Source: Palsa-343 sp036269135 (GTDB taxonomy: Bacteria; Acidobacteriota; Terriglobia; Terriglobales; Acidobacteriaceae). Taken from it: 64,000 nucleotides of DNA. The stretch spans positions 1-64,000 of the forward strand of contig DATASQ010000050.1 of the NCBI GenBank assembly GCA_036269135.1, read 5' to 3'. The translations under genes were made by a program, and so were the position numbers. The notes beneath the pieces were generated by a model that saw only the letters and a list, made by a program, of their open reading frames with translations, was not told the origin of the DNA and did no database searches. Positions 55,512 through 64,000 of this stretch are shown here, piece after piece; position 1 is the first letter of the stretch; every line of letters begins with the position of its first letter.

Positions 55512-57060
55512 CCTGATCCTGGCGAATTACCGAGTGCTTTTGGAACCGCGCATCGTCGCGCTCCGGGAAATCGTTGCGGAAATGCGCGCCGCGGCTCTCC
55601 TCCCGCGCCAGTGCGGACCGCAGGATCAGCTCGGCCACCGTCTGCAGATTGCGGAGTTCCAGCAGCGCCCGGTTTGACTGCCGTGGGATTTCAGCGCAAA
55701 GAGCGCGAATCTCGGCCAGACCTGCCTGCAACTCCGCGGCATCCCGCAGCAATCCGGCTTTTTGCCACATCGACTGTTGCAATTTCTGCCGCGCCTCTGC
55801 GAAATCAATCGCCGGCCCGGCTTCCCCGCACGGCTCCGGACTCTTCTGCGCTGCGCGAGGCATTTCCCCGCTCATCGCCCCCGCCGCCCGCGCCCCGAAA
55901 ACCAGTCCTTCCAGCAGCGAATTGCTGGCCAGCCGGTTGGCTCCGTGCACGCCCGTGCAGGCGGCCTCTCCGGCGGCATAAAGTCCCTTCAGCGATGTCC
56001 GCCCCTGCACGTCCGTCCGCACACCGCCCATGAGATAGTGCGCGGCCGGCCGAACCGGGATCGAGTCTCGGCGCAAATCCAGCCCGTATTCCCCGAGAAA
56101 CTTCGATATGCCGGGAAACCGCGTGTGCGGGTCGATCCCCGTCACGTGCCGCATGTCCAGATACACCGGCAGCGTCACGCCCTCCGGCCCCATTGCTTCG
56201 CGGGTGATGGCTCGCGCCACCACATCGCGCGGCGCCAGTTCCAGCAGCGCATGATATCGCTCCATGAAGCGCTCGCCCCGCGCGTTGCGCAGATACGCGC
56301 CCTCGCCGCGCAGCGCCTCCGACAACAGAAACCGCGGCACCCCCGGCAGGCTTAGCGCGGTGGGATGAAACTGGTAGAACTCCATGTCGGCGATGGCGGC
56401 CCCGGCTCGATACGCCATCGCAATCCCGTCCCCGGTGGCCACAGCCGGGTTAGTCGTGTCGCTGTAAACCTGGCCCGCGCCGCCGCTGGCCAGCAGCACC
56501 GCCCGCGCGCGGACATCGCTCACCCCGCCCGCGCGATCCAGCAGCCGCACACCGGTGACTGCGCCGTCCTCTGTAATCAGATCGACGGTCGTCGTCCACT
56601 CCAGCAGCGTGATCCGCTCCATGGCGCGCGCATGCCGCAGCAGCGACCGCCCAATCTCCGCACCGGTGGCATCGCCGTGCGCGTGCAGGATGCGATTGCG
56701 GCTGTGCGCGCCCTCGCGCGTCAGCATCAGCTTGCCCGCCTCGCGGTCGAAATCCGTGCCCCAGCGCAGGAGCTCCTCCACGCGCAGCGGGCCTTCCTCC
56801 ACCAGCACGCGGGCCGCGGCGCGATTCACCAGGCCATCGCCTGCATTCACGGTGTCTTCCAGATGCAGCGCCACGTCGTCCGCGCCGCTCATGGCTACCG
56901 CAATCCCGCCCTGCGCGTAATGCGTGTTCGATTCGCCCAGCGCTTCCTTGGTCACGACCAGCACGCGCGCCCCCTCCGCGGCCAGGCCGATCGCCGCGCG
57001 CAGACCGGCGATTCCCGCGCCGACCACGATGAAATCCGCTGGCTGTGCTTCAGGGTTCAA
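55492..57060 (-). CDS. nadB: L-aspartate oxidase
   Basis: FAD enzyme that makes iminoaspartate for NadA. 522 residues with the flavin loop FIVVGAGIAGLRAAIGLA, the ESNTHYAQGGIAVAM segment, FYQFHPTAL, LRGEGAYLRN, the active-site HYLMGGVRTDVQGRTS, and GANRLASNSLLEGLVFGAR. The C-terminal helical domain is complete. Start is TTG 57060; no clear Shine-Dalgarno. Unlike in many genomes it is not adjacent to nadA or nadC, and no riboswitch is seen in its upstream region, which it shares with the divergent mutS2. Confidence 0.95.
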   Translation of the reverse strand: MNPEAQPADFIVVGAGIAGLRAAIGLAAEGARVLVVTKEALGESNTHYAQGGIAVAMSGADDVALHLEDTVNAGDGLVNRAAARVLVEEGPLRVEELLRWGTDFDREAGKLMLTREGAHSRNRILHAHGDATGAEIGRSLLRHARAMERITLLEWTTTVDLITEDGAVTGVRLLDRAGGVSDVRARAVLLASGGAGQVYSDTTNPAVATGDGIAMAYRAGAAIADMEFYQFHPTALSLPGVPRFLLSEALRGEGAYLRNARGERFMERYHALLELAPRDVVARAITREAMGPEGVTLPVYLDMRHVTGIDPHTRFPGISKFLGEYGLDLRRDSIPVRPAAHYLMGGVRTDVQGRTSLKGLYAAGEAACTGVHGANRLASNSLLEGLVFGARAAGAMSGEMPRAAQKSPEPCGEAGPAIDFAEARQKLQQSMWQKAGLLRDAAELQAGLAEIRALCAEIPRQSNRALLELRNLQTVAELILRSALAREESRGAHFRNDFPERDDARFQKHSVIRQDQVTLEAF

Positions 57061-57138
57061 TACGAATAGGATTCCAGAAGTCCGATTCCCGATTCAAGGC
57101 AGGATTGTCGCTTGAGCGAGTCTATCGTCTCCTGCCCT

Positions 57139-57150
57139 GATAATGGTTCT
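57139..57150 (+). promoter_or_regulatory. -10 element and leaderless start of mutS2
   Basis: GATAAT at 57139-57144 followed by 6 bases and the ATG at 57151. The frame is open from a TTG at 57112, but the extra 13 residues are not part of the family and the box argues for 57151. Confidence 0.5.
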
Positions 57151-59604
57151 ATGCCGTTGCTGCCGGAGATTCCGCAGGGCATCTCGCCCGGGTCCGCCCT
57201 CGAATGGGACAAGTTCGTCTCGTTCCTTGGCGCGTACGCGCGGTCGGCGCTGGGTCGCGCGTGGATTACTGCCCTGGTTCCCTCCGCCGATCGCGAGTGG
57301 ATTCTGCGACAGCAGCAGAGGACAGGCGAGCTGCGGCTTCTGCTTGCCGCCGGAGTCATGCCGCAGCTGCGCTCGCTCTTCGATCCCTCGGACGTGCTGG
57401 CGAAGGCGCGCATCGAAGGCGTGGCTCTCGAATCGGAGGAGCTGCGCGCCGTCATTGCCCTTGCCGAGGAGATCACCACCTGGACCGAGGTAATGCGCAC
57501 TCCGCCGGAGAACACCCGGGATCGGCTCCCGGAGCTGACCGCGCTCGCACAGCCTTTGCTCGCGACCAGCCTGCATCCGCTCACGGAGAGCCTGCGTACG
57601 AAGCTTCTGCCGGACGGCACGCTGACCGATGATGCGTCGCCGGAGCTGCGGCGCATCCGGCGCGAGATCGAGCGCCAGCAGCGTTCCATTGAGGAGAGCC
57701 TGCGCGCCGCCCTGCGGCGCTTCTCCGAAGGCGGCACCGCGCAGGACGAGCTGATCACGATTCGCGGCGAACGCTTCGTCATTCCCGTCAAGGTGGAATC
57801 GAAGCGGCGTGTGCAGGGTGTGGTTCACGGCGCCAGCTCCAGCGGCCAAACCGTCTATGTGGAGCCGCTCGAGACCATCGAGCTGAACAACGATCTCGTG
57901 CGGCTGCTCGAAGAGGAGCAGGCCGAGATTCATCGCATCTTCCTGCACATGACGCGGCAGATCGCGCAGCATTCCGACGGGATTTTGGCCGGGGCGACGG
58001 TGCTGGCCGAGGTCGACACGCTGCAGGCGCGAGCCCGCTTCGCCCGGGAATATGACTGCGCCCCGCCGCGCTTTGCCGAAGCGGCCATGCCCGAATTCCG
58101 CCTGAAGAACGCCCGCCATCCGCTGCTGGAGCGGCGCCTGCGCTCGGAGTCGAAGACGATTGTGCCGATCAGTCTGGAACTGGCCGGCGCGAATCGGCAG
58201 CTCATCATCAGCGGCCCCAACACCGGCGGCAAGTCCGTAACCCTCAAGACCACCGGCCTTCTGTCCATGATGGCTCAGGCCGGCGTTCCTGTGCCCGCCG
58301 ACGAACTGGTGAGCCCGGTCTTCGATGCCTTTCTCGCGGACATCGGCGACGCCCAGTCCATCGAGCAGGACCTGTCCACCTTTTCCGCGCATGTCACGAA
58401 TCTGAACCGCATCGCAGCTCAGGCGACGGCGCAGTCCCTGGTTCTCCTCGACGAGCTGGGCTCGGCGACGGATCCGGAAGAAGGCTCGGCTCTGGCCGTT
58501 GCCGTGGCCGAGCATTTTCTGCAGGCCCGCGCCTGGTCCATCGTCTCCACGCACCTCACCGCGCTCAAAGTCTATGCGGAGAACACCCCGGGCGCCGTGA
58601 ACGCCGCCGTAGGTTTCAACGAGGCGACGCTCGCCCCGACCTACGAGCTGCGCCTGGGCGTGCCGGGCGCCTCCGCCGGCATCAACATCGCGCAACGCCT
58701 GGGACTGAGCCCGTCCATCGTTCAGGCTGCGCACGCCCGGCTGAGCACCCAGACCCAGGACATCGCGCGTTTTCTCGACAGCCTGCACGAGCAACTGGCC
58801 GCACTGGACCAGGAACGCATCCGGGTACGGCGCCTGGAGCAGGATTTGGCCCAGGAGCGCGCTCGGCTCTCGGTTGAAGGCATGAAGGAATGGCGCGCCA
58901 AGGTGCGCGACCTGGAGACCCAGCTGCAGTCGCTGCTGAAGAACTTCGAATTCCAGACGCGCGAGACGGTACGCGCCATCGAGGACCGCGCAGCGCAGCA
59001 AAAGCTCTCGAAGGAGGCCGAGCGCCGCATCGCCCGCCTGCGCCGCGAGTTCTCCGAAAGCTTCAACACCGCGGTGGTGGCCCAGCACACCGGTGCGGAT
59101 CGCGGCGACCAGAACGCCCAGCCCCATATCGTCCGCCATGTGGCGGAAGGAGACACCGTGAAGCTGCGGACCCTGGGAAAGACAGCGGTGGTCCGGCGGC
59201 AGATCGACGACAAGACCTTCGAGGTGGCCGTCGGCCCGATGAAGATGCGGATCGCGCGCGACGAGATCGCCGAAGTGATCCCGGCCGCGCGCCAGGCGAC
59301 CCCTCTGGAGTCAGCCCGCCGGCGCGGCATCACCGTCACTGTAGCCGAGCCGGACGCGATGAGCAGCGAGATCAACGTCATCGGACGCACCGCGGACGAA
59401 GCGCAGGATGCGGTAGAGAAGTTCCTGGATCGCGCCTTCCTCGCCGGCCTGCCCCGCATCCGCATCATTCACGGAACCGGGATGGGCGTGCTGCGGCGCA
59501 CCCTGCGCGCCTGGCTGGAGCGCCATCCCCAGGTCGCCTCGGTCACCGAGCCCAGCCAGAACGAAGGGGGCGCCGGCGCCACCGTGGTGGAGTTGCGCCA
59601 GTAG
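57151..59604 (+). CDS. mutS2: Endonuclease MutS2
   Basis: 817 residues. MutS core and clamp region, ATPase with Walker A ISGPNTGGKSVTLKTTGLL, Walker B LVLLDELGSATDPEEGSALA and the STHLTALKVYA motif, a long coiled coil (about 540-650), and a C-terminal Smr nuclease domain (RTADEAQDAVEKFLDRAFLA, IIHGTGMGVLRRTLRAWL). No mismatch-binding N-terminal domain, as usual for MutS2. Roles known in the family are suppression of recombination and rescue of collided ribosomes. Start chosen from the -10 box at 57139. Confidence 0.95.
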   Translation: MPLLPEIPQGISPGSALEWDKFVSFLGAYARSALGRAWITALVPSADREWILRQQQRTGELRLLLAAGVMPQLRSLFDPSDVLAKARIEGVALESEELRAVIALAEEITTWTEVMRTPPENTRDRLPELTALAQPLLATSLHPLTESLRTKLLPDGTLTDDASPELRRIRREIERQQRSIEESLRAALRRFSEGGTAQDELITIRGERFVIPVKVESKRRVQGVVHGASSSGQTVYVEPLETIELNNDLVRLLEEEQAEIHRIFLHMTRQIAQHSDGILAGATVLAEVDTLQARARFAREYDCAPPRFAEAAMPEFRLKNARHPLLERRLRSESKTIVPISLELAGANRQLIISGPNTGGKSVTLKTTGLLSMMAQAGVPVPADELVSPVFDAFLADIGDAQSIEQDLSTFSAHVTNLNRIAAQATAQSLVLLDELGSATDPEEGSALAVAVAEHFLQARAWSIVSTHLTALKVYAENTPGAVNAAVGFNEATLAPTYELRLGVPGASAGINIAQRLGLSPSIVQAAHARLSTQTQDIARFLDSLHEQLAALDQERIRVRRLEQDLAQERARLSVEGMKEWRAKVRDLETQLQSLLKNFEFQTRETVRAIEDRAAQQKLSKEAERRIARLRREFSESFNTAVVAQHTGADRGDQNAQPHIVRHVAEGDTVKLRTLGKTAVVRRQIDDKTFEVAVGPMKMRIARDEIAEVIPAARQATPLESARRRGITVTVAEPDAMSSEINVIGRTADEAQDAVEKFLDRAFLAGLPRIRIIHGTGMGVLRRTLRAWLERHPQVASVTEPSQNEGGAGATVVELRQ

Positions 59605-59782
59605 CCGCATCCGCTTCCCCCAGCCCGGTTCTCCCCAACCGCAATCTGCATCCAACCCGTCCAGCCAAACGGGGCGGCTGGGCCGGGCCGTGATTGTGAG
59701 GCCAATTAACGTTGCTGCAGGAATCTGTTGACGCACCCCGCCGAAAAATGGCAGCATCGGCTCGGATGGGTTGAGGAACGGC

Positions 59783-60430
59783 ATGATTCAGGTCATCACG
59801 GTAGAACGGGAATATGGCAGCCAGGGCGCGGATTTTGCGCACCATCTGGCCGAGCGCCTCGGCTGGAAGCTGATCGACAGCTGCCTCATTGAAGACGTCG
59901 CGCGCAAGGCAGGCGTTGCGCCCACCCTGGTCAAGCGCTTCGACGAGCGCGTCGACCCGTGGTACCACCGCTTCGGCAAAGCCATGTGGGTCGGTTCTCT
60001 GGAACGGCTGCCCGGCGATCCCGATGTTTTCGACAGCGAACGGATGGTGGAGTTCATCCGAAGCTACTTTTTAGAGCAGGCAGCCGACGGCCGCTGCGTG
60101 GTGCTGGGGCGTGGCGCTGCCGCGGTGCTGGCCCGGGCCGCCGGCGCGTTCCACATCTTCGTCTACGCTTCCCTGCCCAGAAAGGTTCAGTACATCCAGC
60201 AGCGTTTCCCTGAGCACGCCAAAGAAGCGGAGAGCCAGATGCTCGCCATCGACCGGCGCCGCGCCGAGTATATCCGGCGCTTTCATCAGCGCGAATGGGA
60301 CGATCGCCGGCTCTACCACCTCATGATGAACTCCTGCATGGGCATGCATTCCATGGTGGAATCCGCCATCATGGCGGCGGGCCTTCACTCCCAGGTTCCG
60401 GAAACAGCCGCGCAGCCGACGGCGAGTTAG
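59783..60430 (+). CDS. Cytidylate-kinase-like P-loop protein
   Basis: 215 residues of the family that shows ITxxREYGSxG at its start: MIQVITVEREYGSQGADFAH, LGWKLIDSCLIEDVARKAG, GRCVVLGRGAAAVLARA, and IDRRRAEYIRRFHQREWDD. The loop lacks the usual GK[ST] P-loop, as is common in this family, so the substrate is unknown. ATG 59783 has GAGG 9-12 bases upstream; the upstream 178 bases hold a TTGACG at 59728 but no clear -10. Its TAG shares bases with the TAA of the convergent GNAT gene. Confidence 0.8.
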   Translation: MIQVITVEREYGSQGADFAHHLAERLGWKLIDSCLIEDVARKAGVAPTLVKRFDERVDPWYHRFGKAMWVGSLERLPGDPDVFDSERMVEFIRSYFLEQAADGRCVVLGRGAAAVLARAAGAFHIFVYASLPRKVQYIQQRFPEHAKEAESQMLAIDRRRAEYIRRFHQREWDDRRLYHLMMNSCMGMHSMVESAIMAAGLHSQVPETAAQPTAS

Positions 60431-61452
60431 CTGCGGGCTGCGTGCGGCAGGGGCGACGCTTCGCTCCGATCCCAGACCATGGCGTCGAAGCGGTGCGTCC
60501 CGCGAAAGCCCAGCCATTCATAGAGGGAAACCGCCTTCTGGTTCGACGCCGTAACGGTCAGGGTCAGCAGGCTGAATCTCCGTCTGGCCAGAATCGCCGC
60601 GCACTCTTTCATCAGCAACTGGCCCACGCCCCGTCCGCGGAACTCCGGCGCAACGCAGATTTGCGTTACGTGTCCGACATCGTCGCGCACGCGCGAGCAG
60701 AGCAGCAGGCCGGCCAGATCCACGCTCCCGGGCTCCACCACCGCTCGTGAGGAATCGGCGTCGAAATACCCGCAGCCCGGAAAGCGCACGATATTGTGCA
60801 GAAAGCGCTGCGAACCCGAAGCCGTCCGATACTGCTCGTTGATATGGCTGTCGAGGTGTTCGCGATAGGCCTGGGCAATCAGGCGAGCGGCCGGCCCAAG
60901 GTCGGGTTCCGCCCATCGGCGCACTTGCAGGCCATCGCCGAGCTGCGCGGAAAGCTGGCCGGGCGCAGGGCCTGCGAAAAGCGCCGCGGCGCCGGAGCTC
61001 TGCAGCGGCCATTCCATGAAGATGCGCTCGTAGATCTCAAAACCCGCTGCCTCGAAAACCCGCTGATGCGCTCCATGCGGGTGCAGCAGCAGTTGCGATT
61101 CGATGCGCGTGATGCCAGGCGTATTTTGCAGCATTTCCAGCAGGCGCGACAGCAGCTCGTTGCGGATACCGCCCGCCGATTCGCGCGCTTCCAGCGCAAA
61201 CACGTCGCCGACCACGGCTTTATGTCCTTCGTAGACGCAGAAGACATACCCCACGACGCGCCCGTTTTCAACCGCGACATACCCGGGCAGAACGCGCGAG
61301 TCCAGGTATTGGAGAAGCAGATCGGCGGAGCCGCGATAATCCCAGTGCAGCCGCTCGCTCCAGACACGGCTCTCCTCTTCCAGCAGCGGGCGCAGGCTCC
61401 CGGCCGAGAAGTGGCGCAGGTCCAACAGTTCGAACTGGAGCGCAGAACTCAT
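60427..61452 (-). CDS. Tandem GNAT N-acetyltransferase
   Basis: 341 residues made of two GNAT-like domains. The N-terminal one (1-150) is degenerate: YVAVENGRVVGYVFCVYEGH with weak acetyl-CoA loop. The C-terminal one (170-330) is complete: VGHVTQICVAPEFRGRGVGQ with the RGRGVG acetyl-CoA loop, and SNQKAVSLYEWLGFRGTHRF. This layout, one decayed and one active domain, recalls mycothiol synthase MshD, but no thiol pathway gene is near. Substrate unknown. Confidence 0.82.
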   Translation of the reverse strand: MSSALQFELLDLRHFSAGSLRPLLEEESRVWSERLHWDYRGSADLLLQYLDSRVLPGYVAVENGRVVGYVFCVYEGHKAVVGDVFALEARESAGGIRNELLSRLLEMLQNTPGITRIESQLLLHPHGAHQRVFEAAGFEIYERIFMEWPLQSSGAAALFAGPAPGQLSAQLGDGLQVRRWAEPDLGPAARLIAQAYREHLDSHINEQYRTASGSQRFLHNIVRFPGCGYFDADSSRAVVEPGSVDLAGLLLCSRVRDDVGHVTQICVAPEFRGRGVGQLLMKECAAILARRRFSLLTLTVTASNQKAVSLYEWLGFRGTHRFDAMVWDRSEASPLPHAARS

Positions 61453-61523
61453 GGATACAGACCTGCCCCGACCCGGCTGACGGGTCCCGAGCTATTTCAC
61501 CCGGGTGGAGTGCGGAAAACTGC

Positions 61524-63605
61524 TCAATGGCTGCGAACTGCGGCGGTTTCTGACGATCGGGCTCGAACGTCGTACACCACCAGATTTTGCGCAGGGTAGG
61601 TGAAGAGCGGCTCGTAGTCCCTTCCCTGCAGTTTTTGGCTAAGGTCGGGAATGGCCGATTCCGGAACCACGAGCAGATGCTGCCGATCCGGAACCCCATC
61701 CCGCATAATGCCACCGACGAACTGCGGATTCTTGCCTGGAATTCGCGGATCGAGCACCTCGAATTCCAGCCGGACACCCGGTTTCCAGCTGGCCCGCATG
61801 GCATCGAAATCTGCCGCGTTCAGCACCGGCTGGCCGTTCACTGCCACAACGTCGTCGCCGATCAGGCTGCGCAAACCCATCTCCTCGGCCGACGACCCTT
61901 CCTTGACGTCATCCAGCACCACCCCCTGCGGCCCGTGATCGGCGCTCGCCGGTGGATTGGTGACGGTGATGCCAATATCGTAATTCACCACCCTCTCATT
62001 GCGATAGAAAGAGATTCCGTACTGAACATCCCGGCGCACATGCCACACCGCCACCAGGCCGGGGGGCGGGGTGATTTTGTTCAGGATCTGCGCCAGCGGG
62101 CGCGCCGAGTAGGTCATGTCCATCAGGTTGATGTTGTGCTTGGTATTGGGCACCGGTCCGATGCCAAATACCGGTCCCACGCCGAAGATGTACAGCAGCA
62201 GGATGATCATCGGCGTCATGGTGGCCACCCGCAGACGGTGCAGCCCGAACCGCGCCACGGTGATCAGGATGAACACGACCACGGCCACGCCCACCATGCT
62301 CGCCGCCACGATCGCCTTCCCCGGAGGAATCGCCTCCGGGTTGTGCAGGTGCAGCGGCATCAGCAGCACGAACATGGTCAGGATGCCGGTCGAGATGGCA
62401 TGGACCACGAGGATCCAGGTCTTCAGCCCCCGGCCGCGAATGCGGTTGAGGTAATCGCCCGCCAAAATAGCCAGCGGCGGTAACGCGGGCAGCACATAGC
62501 CGGGCAGCTTCGACTCGGAAAAGGAGAAGAAGACGATCGGCACCAGCGCCCACAGCACCAGAAACTCCGGAAAAGCGTCCCCCGCGCGTCCGTGACCGAC
62601 GTAATGGAATTTCGACCGCCGGGCCTTCCATTCGTTGATCGAGCCGCCGACGGCATCCACAAAGGAGGTCACGGCAATCACCGCCCACGGGGTAAGCCCC
62701 AGCAGGACCACCGGCACGTAGTACCAGAACGGGTGATAGTGCTCGAAGCGGTTCGTGGCGAAGCGCTCGAGGTTGTGCTCGAGGAAAAAGATCTTGAGAA
62801 AGGTCGGATTGCGCCGCTGCACCGCAATGAACCACGGCAAAACCATGGCGAAGTACAGGACGATCCCCGGCCACCACAAACTTCGTCGAAACAGCGACCA
62901 CTCGCGCCGCAGGCCGGCGAAAATGCCGATGATCACCAGCGCCATGAACGGCGCCACCGGACCTTTGGCCAGGGTGGCGGCGCCCACGAAAAAGTAAATG
63001 TCAAAGAGCCAGAACTTACTGTTCGTCTCGTACCAGGCATACCAGCCCAGCATGCCGATGCAGAAGGGCGCCGCCAGCTGCATGTCGGTGGACGCGCCGC
63101 GCGCAAAGCTCAGAATGCCCGCGCAGGAGGCCGTGATCAGCGCCGCGTCCAGCTGGCCTCCGTTACGGAAGCGCCGGATGTGCAGGTAGATGAGCACCAC
63201 CAGCATGAAGGCGAAACTGGCGGAAGGCAGGCGCGCCGACCAGTCGTGAATGCCAAACTCGCGGAAAGCGAACATGGCGCGCCAGTAATAGAGCGCCGGT
63301 TTTTCCAGCCAGGGATGACCCCAGAGCACCGGTGTGACGTAGTCTTTGCGCGTCAGCATCTCGCGCGCCACCTGGGCATAGCGCGGCTCGTCGGCCCCCA
63401 CCAGGCCGATGCCGTCGCCGCCAAAGATGGGCACGAGTCCGTAGAAGAAGAAGAACGCGGTCAGGCAGAAAAGGGTCGCCGCTTCGGCGATCTCCGCCAT
63501 GGCGGGAAACCGGAGACGGGCCTGGGCGAAAAGGCTCGGCCGCCCCGGCGCGACGTCGCCGGAGTTTCTTTTGTTGAGTTTCGAGCGCTTCGGAGTCTCG
63601 GCCAC
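61524..63605 (-). CDS. ArnT-like GT-C glycosyltransferase with embedded PDZ-like domain
   Basis: 693 residues from a GTG at 63605. Transmembrane part with the PMT/ArnT loop GLVGADEPRYAQVAREMLTR (acidic pair at 71-73), EKPALYYW, FARGASTDMQLAAPF, LAKGPVAPFMALV and ESKLPGYVLPALPPLAILAG. The periplasmic C-domain starts at about 490; between YGISFYRNERVVNYD (to 543) and HLLVVPESAIPDL (643 on) lies a PDZ-like stretch: VVLDDVKEGSSAEEMGLRSL, IGDDVVAVNGQPVLNAADFD, VRLEFEVLDPR. ArnT relatives run straight through here. So the enzyme has a built-in peptide-binding module. It follows nrnA by 9 bases. Donor likely a polyprenyl-phosphate sugar. Confidence 0.82.
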   Translation of the reverse strand: MAETPKRSKLNKRNSGDVAPGRPSLFAQARLRFPAMAEIAEAATLFCLTAFFFFYGLVPIFGGDGIGLVGADEPRYAQVAREMLTRKDYVTPVLWGHPWLEKPALYYWRAMFAFREFGIHDWSARLPSASFAFMLVVLIYLHIRRFRNGGQLDAALITASCAGILSFARGASTDMQLAAPFCIGMLGWYAWYETNSKFWLFDIYFFVGAATLAKGPVAPFMALVIIGIFAGLRREWSLFRRSLWWPGIVLYFAMVLPWFIAVQRRNPTFLKIFFLEHNLERFATNRFEHYHPFWYYVPVVLLGLTPWAVIAVTSFVDAVGGSINEWKARRSKFHYVGHGRAGDAFPEFLVLWALVPIVFFSFSESKLPGYVLPALPPLAILAGDYLNRIRGRGLKTWILVVHAISTGILTMFVLLMPLHLHNPEAIPPGKAIVAASMVGVAVVVFILITVARFGLHRLRVATMTPMIILLLYIFGVGPVFGIGPVPNTKHNINLMDMTYSARPLAQILNKITPPPGLVAVWHVRRDVQYGISFYRNERVVNYDIGITVTNPPASADHGPQGVVLDDVKEGSSAEEMGLRSLIGDDVVAVNGQPVLNAADFDAMRASWKPGVRLEFEVLDPRIPGKNPQFVGGIMRDGVPDRQHLLVVPESAIPDLSQKLQGRDYEPLFTYPAQNLVVYDVRARSSETAAVRSH

Positions 63606-63614
63606 GGTTCCGAG

Positions 63615-64000
63615 TCAGGCTAACAGATTCCTATTGGGTTCCATCGGATTCGATGCAGAACCGGATACCACAGTCATCAATTCCCGCCGCATGGTCTCCA
63701 GAATGCGCCCGGTGGCGCCCGCCAGCGAACCCTCCAGGGTGCAGCCTCCCGCGTGCCGATGGCCGCCCCCGCCAAAGCTCGCGGCAATCCGCGCCACATC
63801 CAGCCCGCCCTTGCTGCGCAGCGACAGCCGCACCCGCCCGTCCGGCAGCTCGCGCAGCAGCACCGCCCCCTCCACGCCGGCAATCCCGATCGCGTAGTTC
63901 ACAATCCCTTCGCAGTCCTCCTCGGCGGCGCCGGCCCGCGCCATATCGGCATGGGTCACCCACAGCCAGGCCAGACGGCCTTCGCGGTGCAGGTTGGAGA
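63615..64000 (-). CDS. nrnA: Bifunctional oligoribonuclease / PAP phosphatase, C-terminal part (5' end outside window)
   Basis: The last 128 residues of a DHH/DHHA1 phosphoesterase run into the window edge. The DHHA1 domain is clear: WVTHADMARAGAAEEDCEGI, VRLSLRSKGGLDVARIAASF and the substrate-binding GGGGHRHAGGCTLEG. NrnA degrades short RNAs and dephosphorylates pAp. The frame is open through base 64000 with plausible coding before it (LHREGRLAWLW), so the DHH catalytic half lies outside. Downstream the GT-C/PDZ gene begins after 9 bases. Confidence 0.88.
   Translation of the reverse strand, partial: SNLHREGRLAWLWVTHADMARAGAAEEDCEGIVNYAIGIAGVEGAVLLRELPDGRVRLSLRSKGGLDVARIAASFGGGGHRHAGGCTLEGSLAGATGRILETMRRELMTVVSGSASNPMEPNRNLLA

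Noticed and set aside
57094..59139. 681-codon open frame on the minus strand inside mutS2
   Set aside because: It is the complement of a GC-rich coding region; the protein is Arg/Gln/Leu-biased with no motif, while the + strand has complete MutS2 motifs.
59661..59682. CCAGCC/GGCTGG hairpin after mutS2 as a terminator
   Set aside because: Short stem with a large loop and no T tract after it; not convincing as a rho-independent terminator.

Overview
The window is a GC-rich, gene-dense chromosomal segment with no phage, insertion sequence, CRISPR array, tRNA or rRNA that I can see. It most likely comes from an acidobacterium (Acidobacteriota, Terriglobia/Acidobacteriaceae type). The best single marker is a tandem two-domain NAD+-I (nadA-motif) riboswitch in front of nadA, a class reported from Acidobacteriota. 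Other supporting signs are start codons placed 6-7 bases after a -10 box (leaderless transcripts), a cell-envelope gene set with meso-diaminopimelate, a DUF1844 protein and many secreted glycine-zipper and TPR proteins.

Layout. 1-8.8 kb (mostly + strand): end of a KDPG aldolase gene, endonuclease III, a quinone-oxidoreductase-like enzyme (- strand), small envelope proteins, then a TPR lipoprotein-like protein, NfeD protease, slipin and a SPOR protein. 8.9-18.2 kb (- strand): a wall and membrane block of PlsC-type acyltransferase, Mpl, LD-carboxypeptidase and DapF, then a GT-C membrane protein, a PfkB kinase with MTA phosphorylase, and a secreted zincin. 18.2-23.3 kb (+): YgfZ, DUF1844, a PhnP-like hydrolase, RibF and a second GT-C protein. 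23.3-31.1 kb (mostly -): class A PBP preceded by an S41 protein that lacks both catalytic residues, a small four-helix protein, two MacB-type permeases and a sugar-nucleotide epimerase. 31.1-37.9 kb (mostly +): mannose/glucose phosphate genes (manA-type, manC, phosphohexomutase, pgi) interrupted by a RES-Xre toxin-antitoxin pair on the - strand. 38-50.3 kb: glycine-zipper proteins, a Tat-exported phosphoesterase, an NtrY/NtrX-like two-component pair whose regulator has lost GAFTGA, alanine dehydrogenase, and a DesK/DesR-ABC exporter operon. 50.3-64 kb: DUF2203-nadA with its riboswitch, tatB-tatC-glutaminyl-cyclase-TerC, nadB, mutS2, a cytidylate-kinase-like protein, a tandem GNAT protein, an ArnT-like glycosyltransferase with a PDZ-like domain built into its C-terminal part, and the end of nrnA.

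How the parts fit. Envelope work dominates: murein precursor (DapF), murein recycling (LdcA, Mpl), synthesis (PBP1) and sugar-nucleotide supply (ManA/ManC/phosphohexomutase/epimerase) plus three GT-C transferases. NAD synthesis is split between nadA (riboswitch-controlled) and nadB 3.5 kb away. Several proteins keep the fold but lack textbook residues (S41 pseudo-protease, DapF Cys to Ser, NtrX without GAFTGA); these, the PDZ-GT-C fusion and the riboswitch are the items I would look at first. All calls come from reading motifs by eye; no database search was run.
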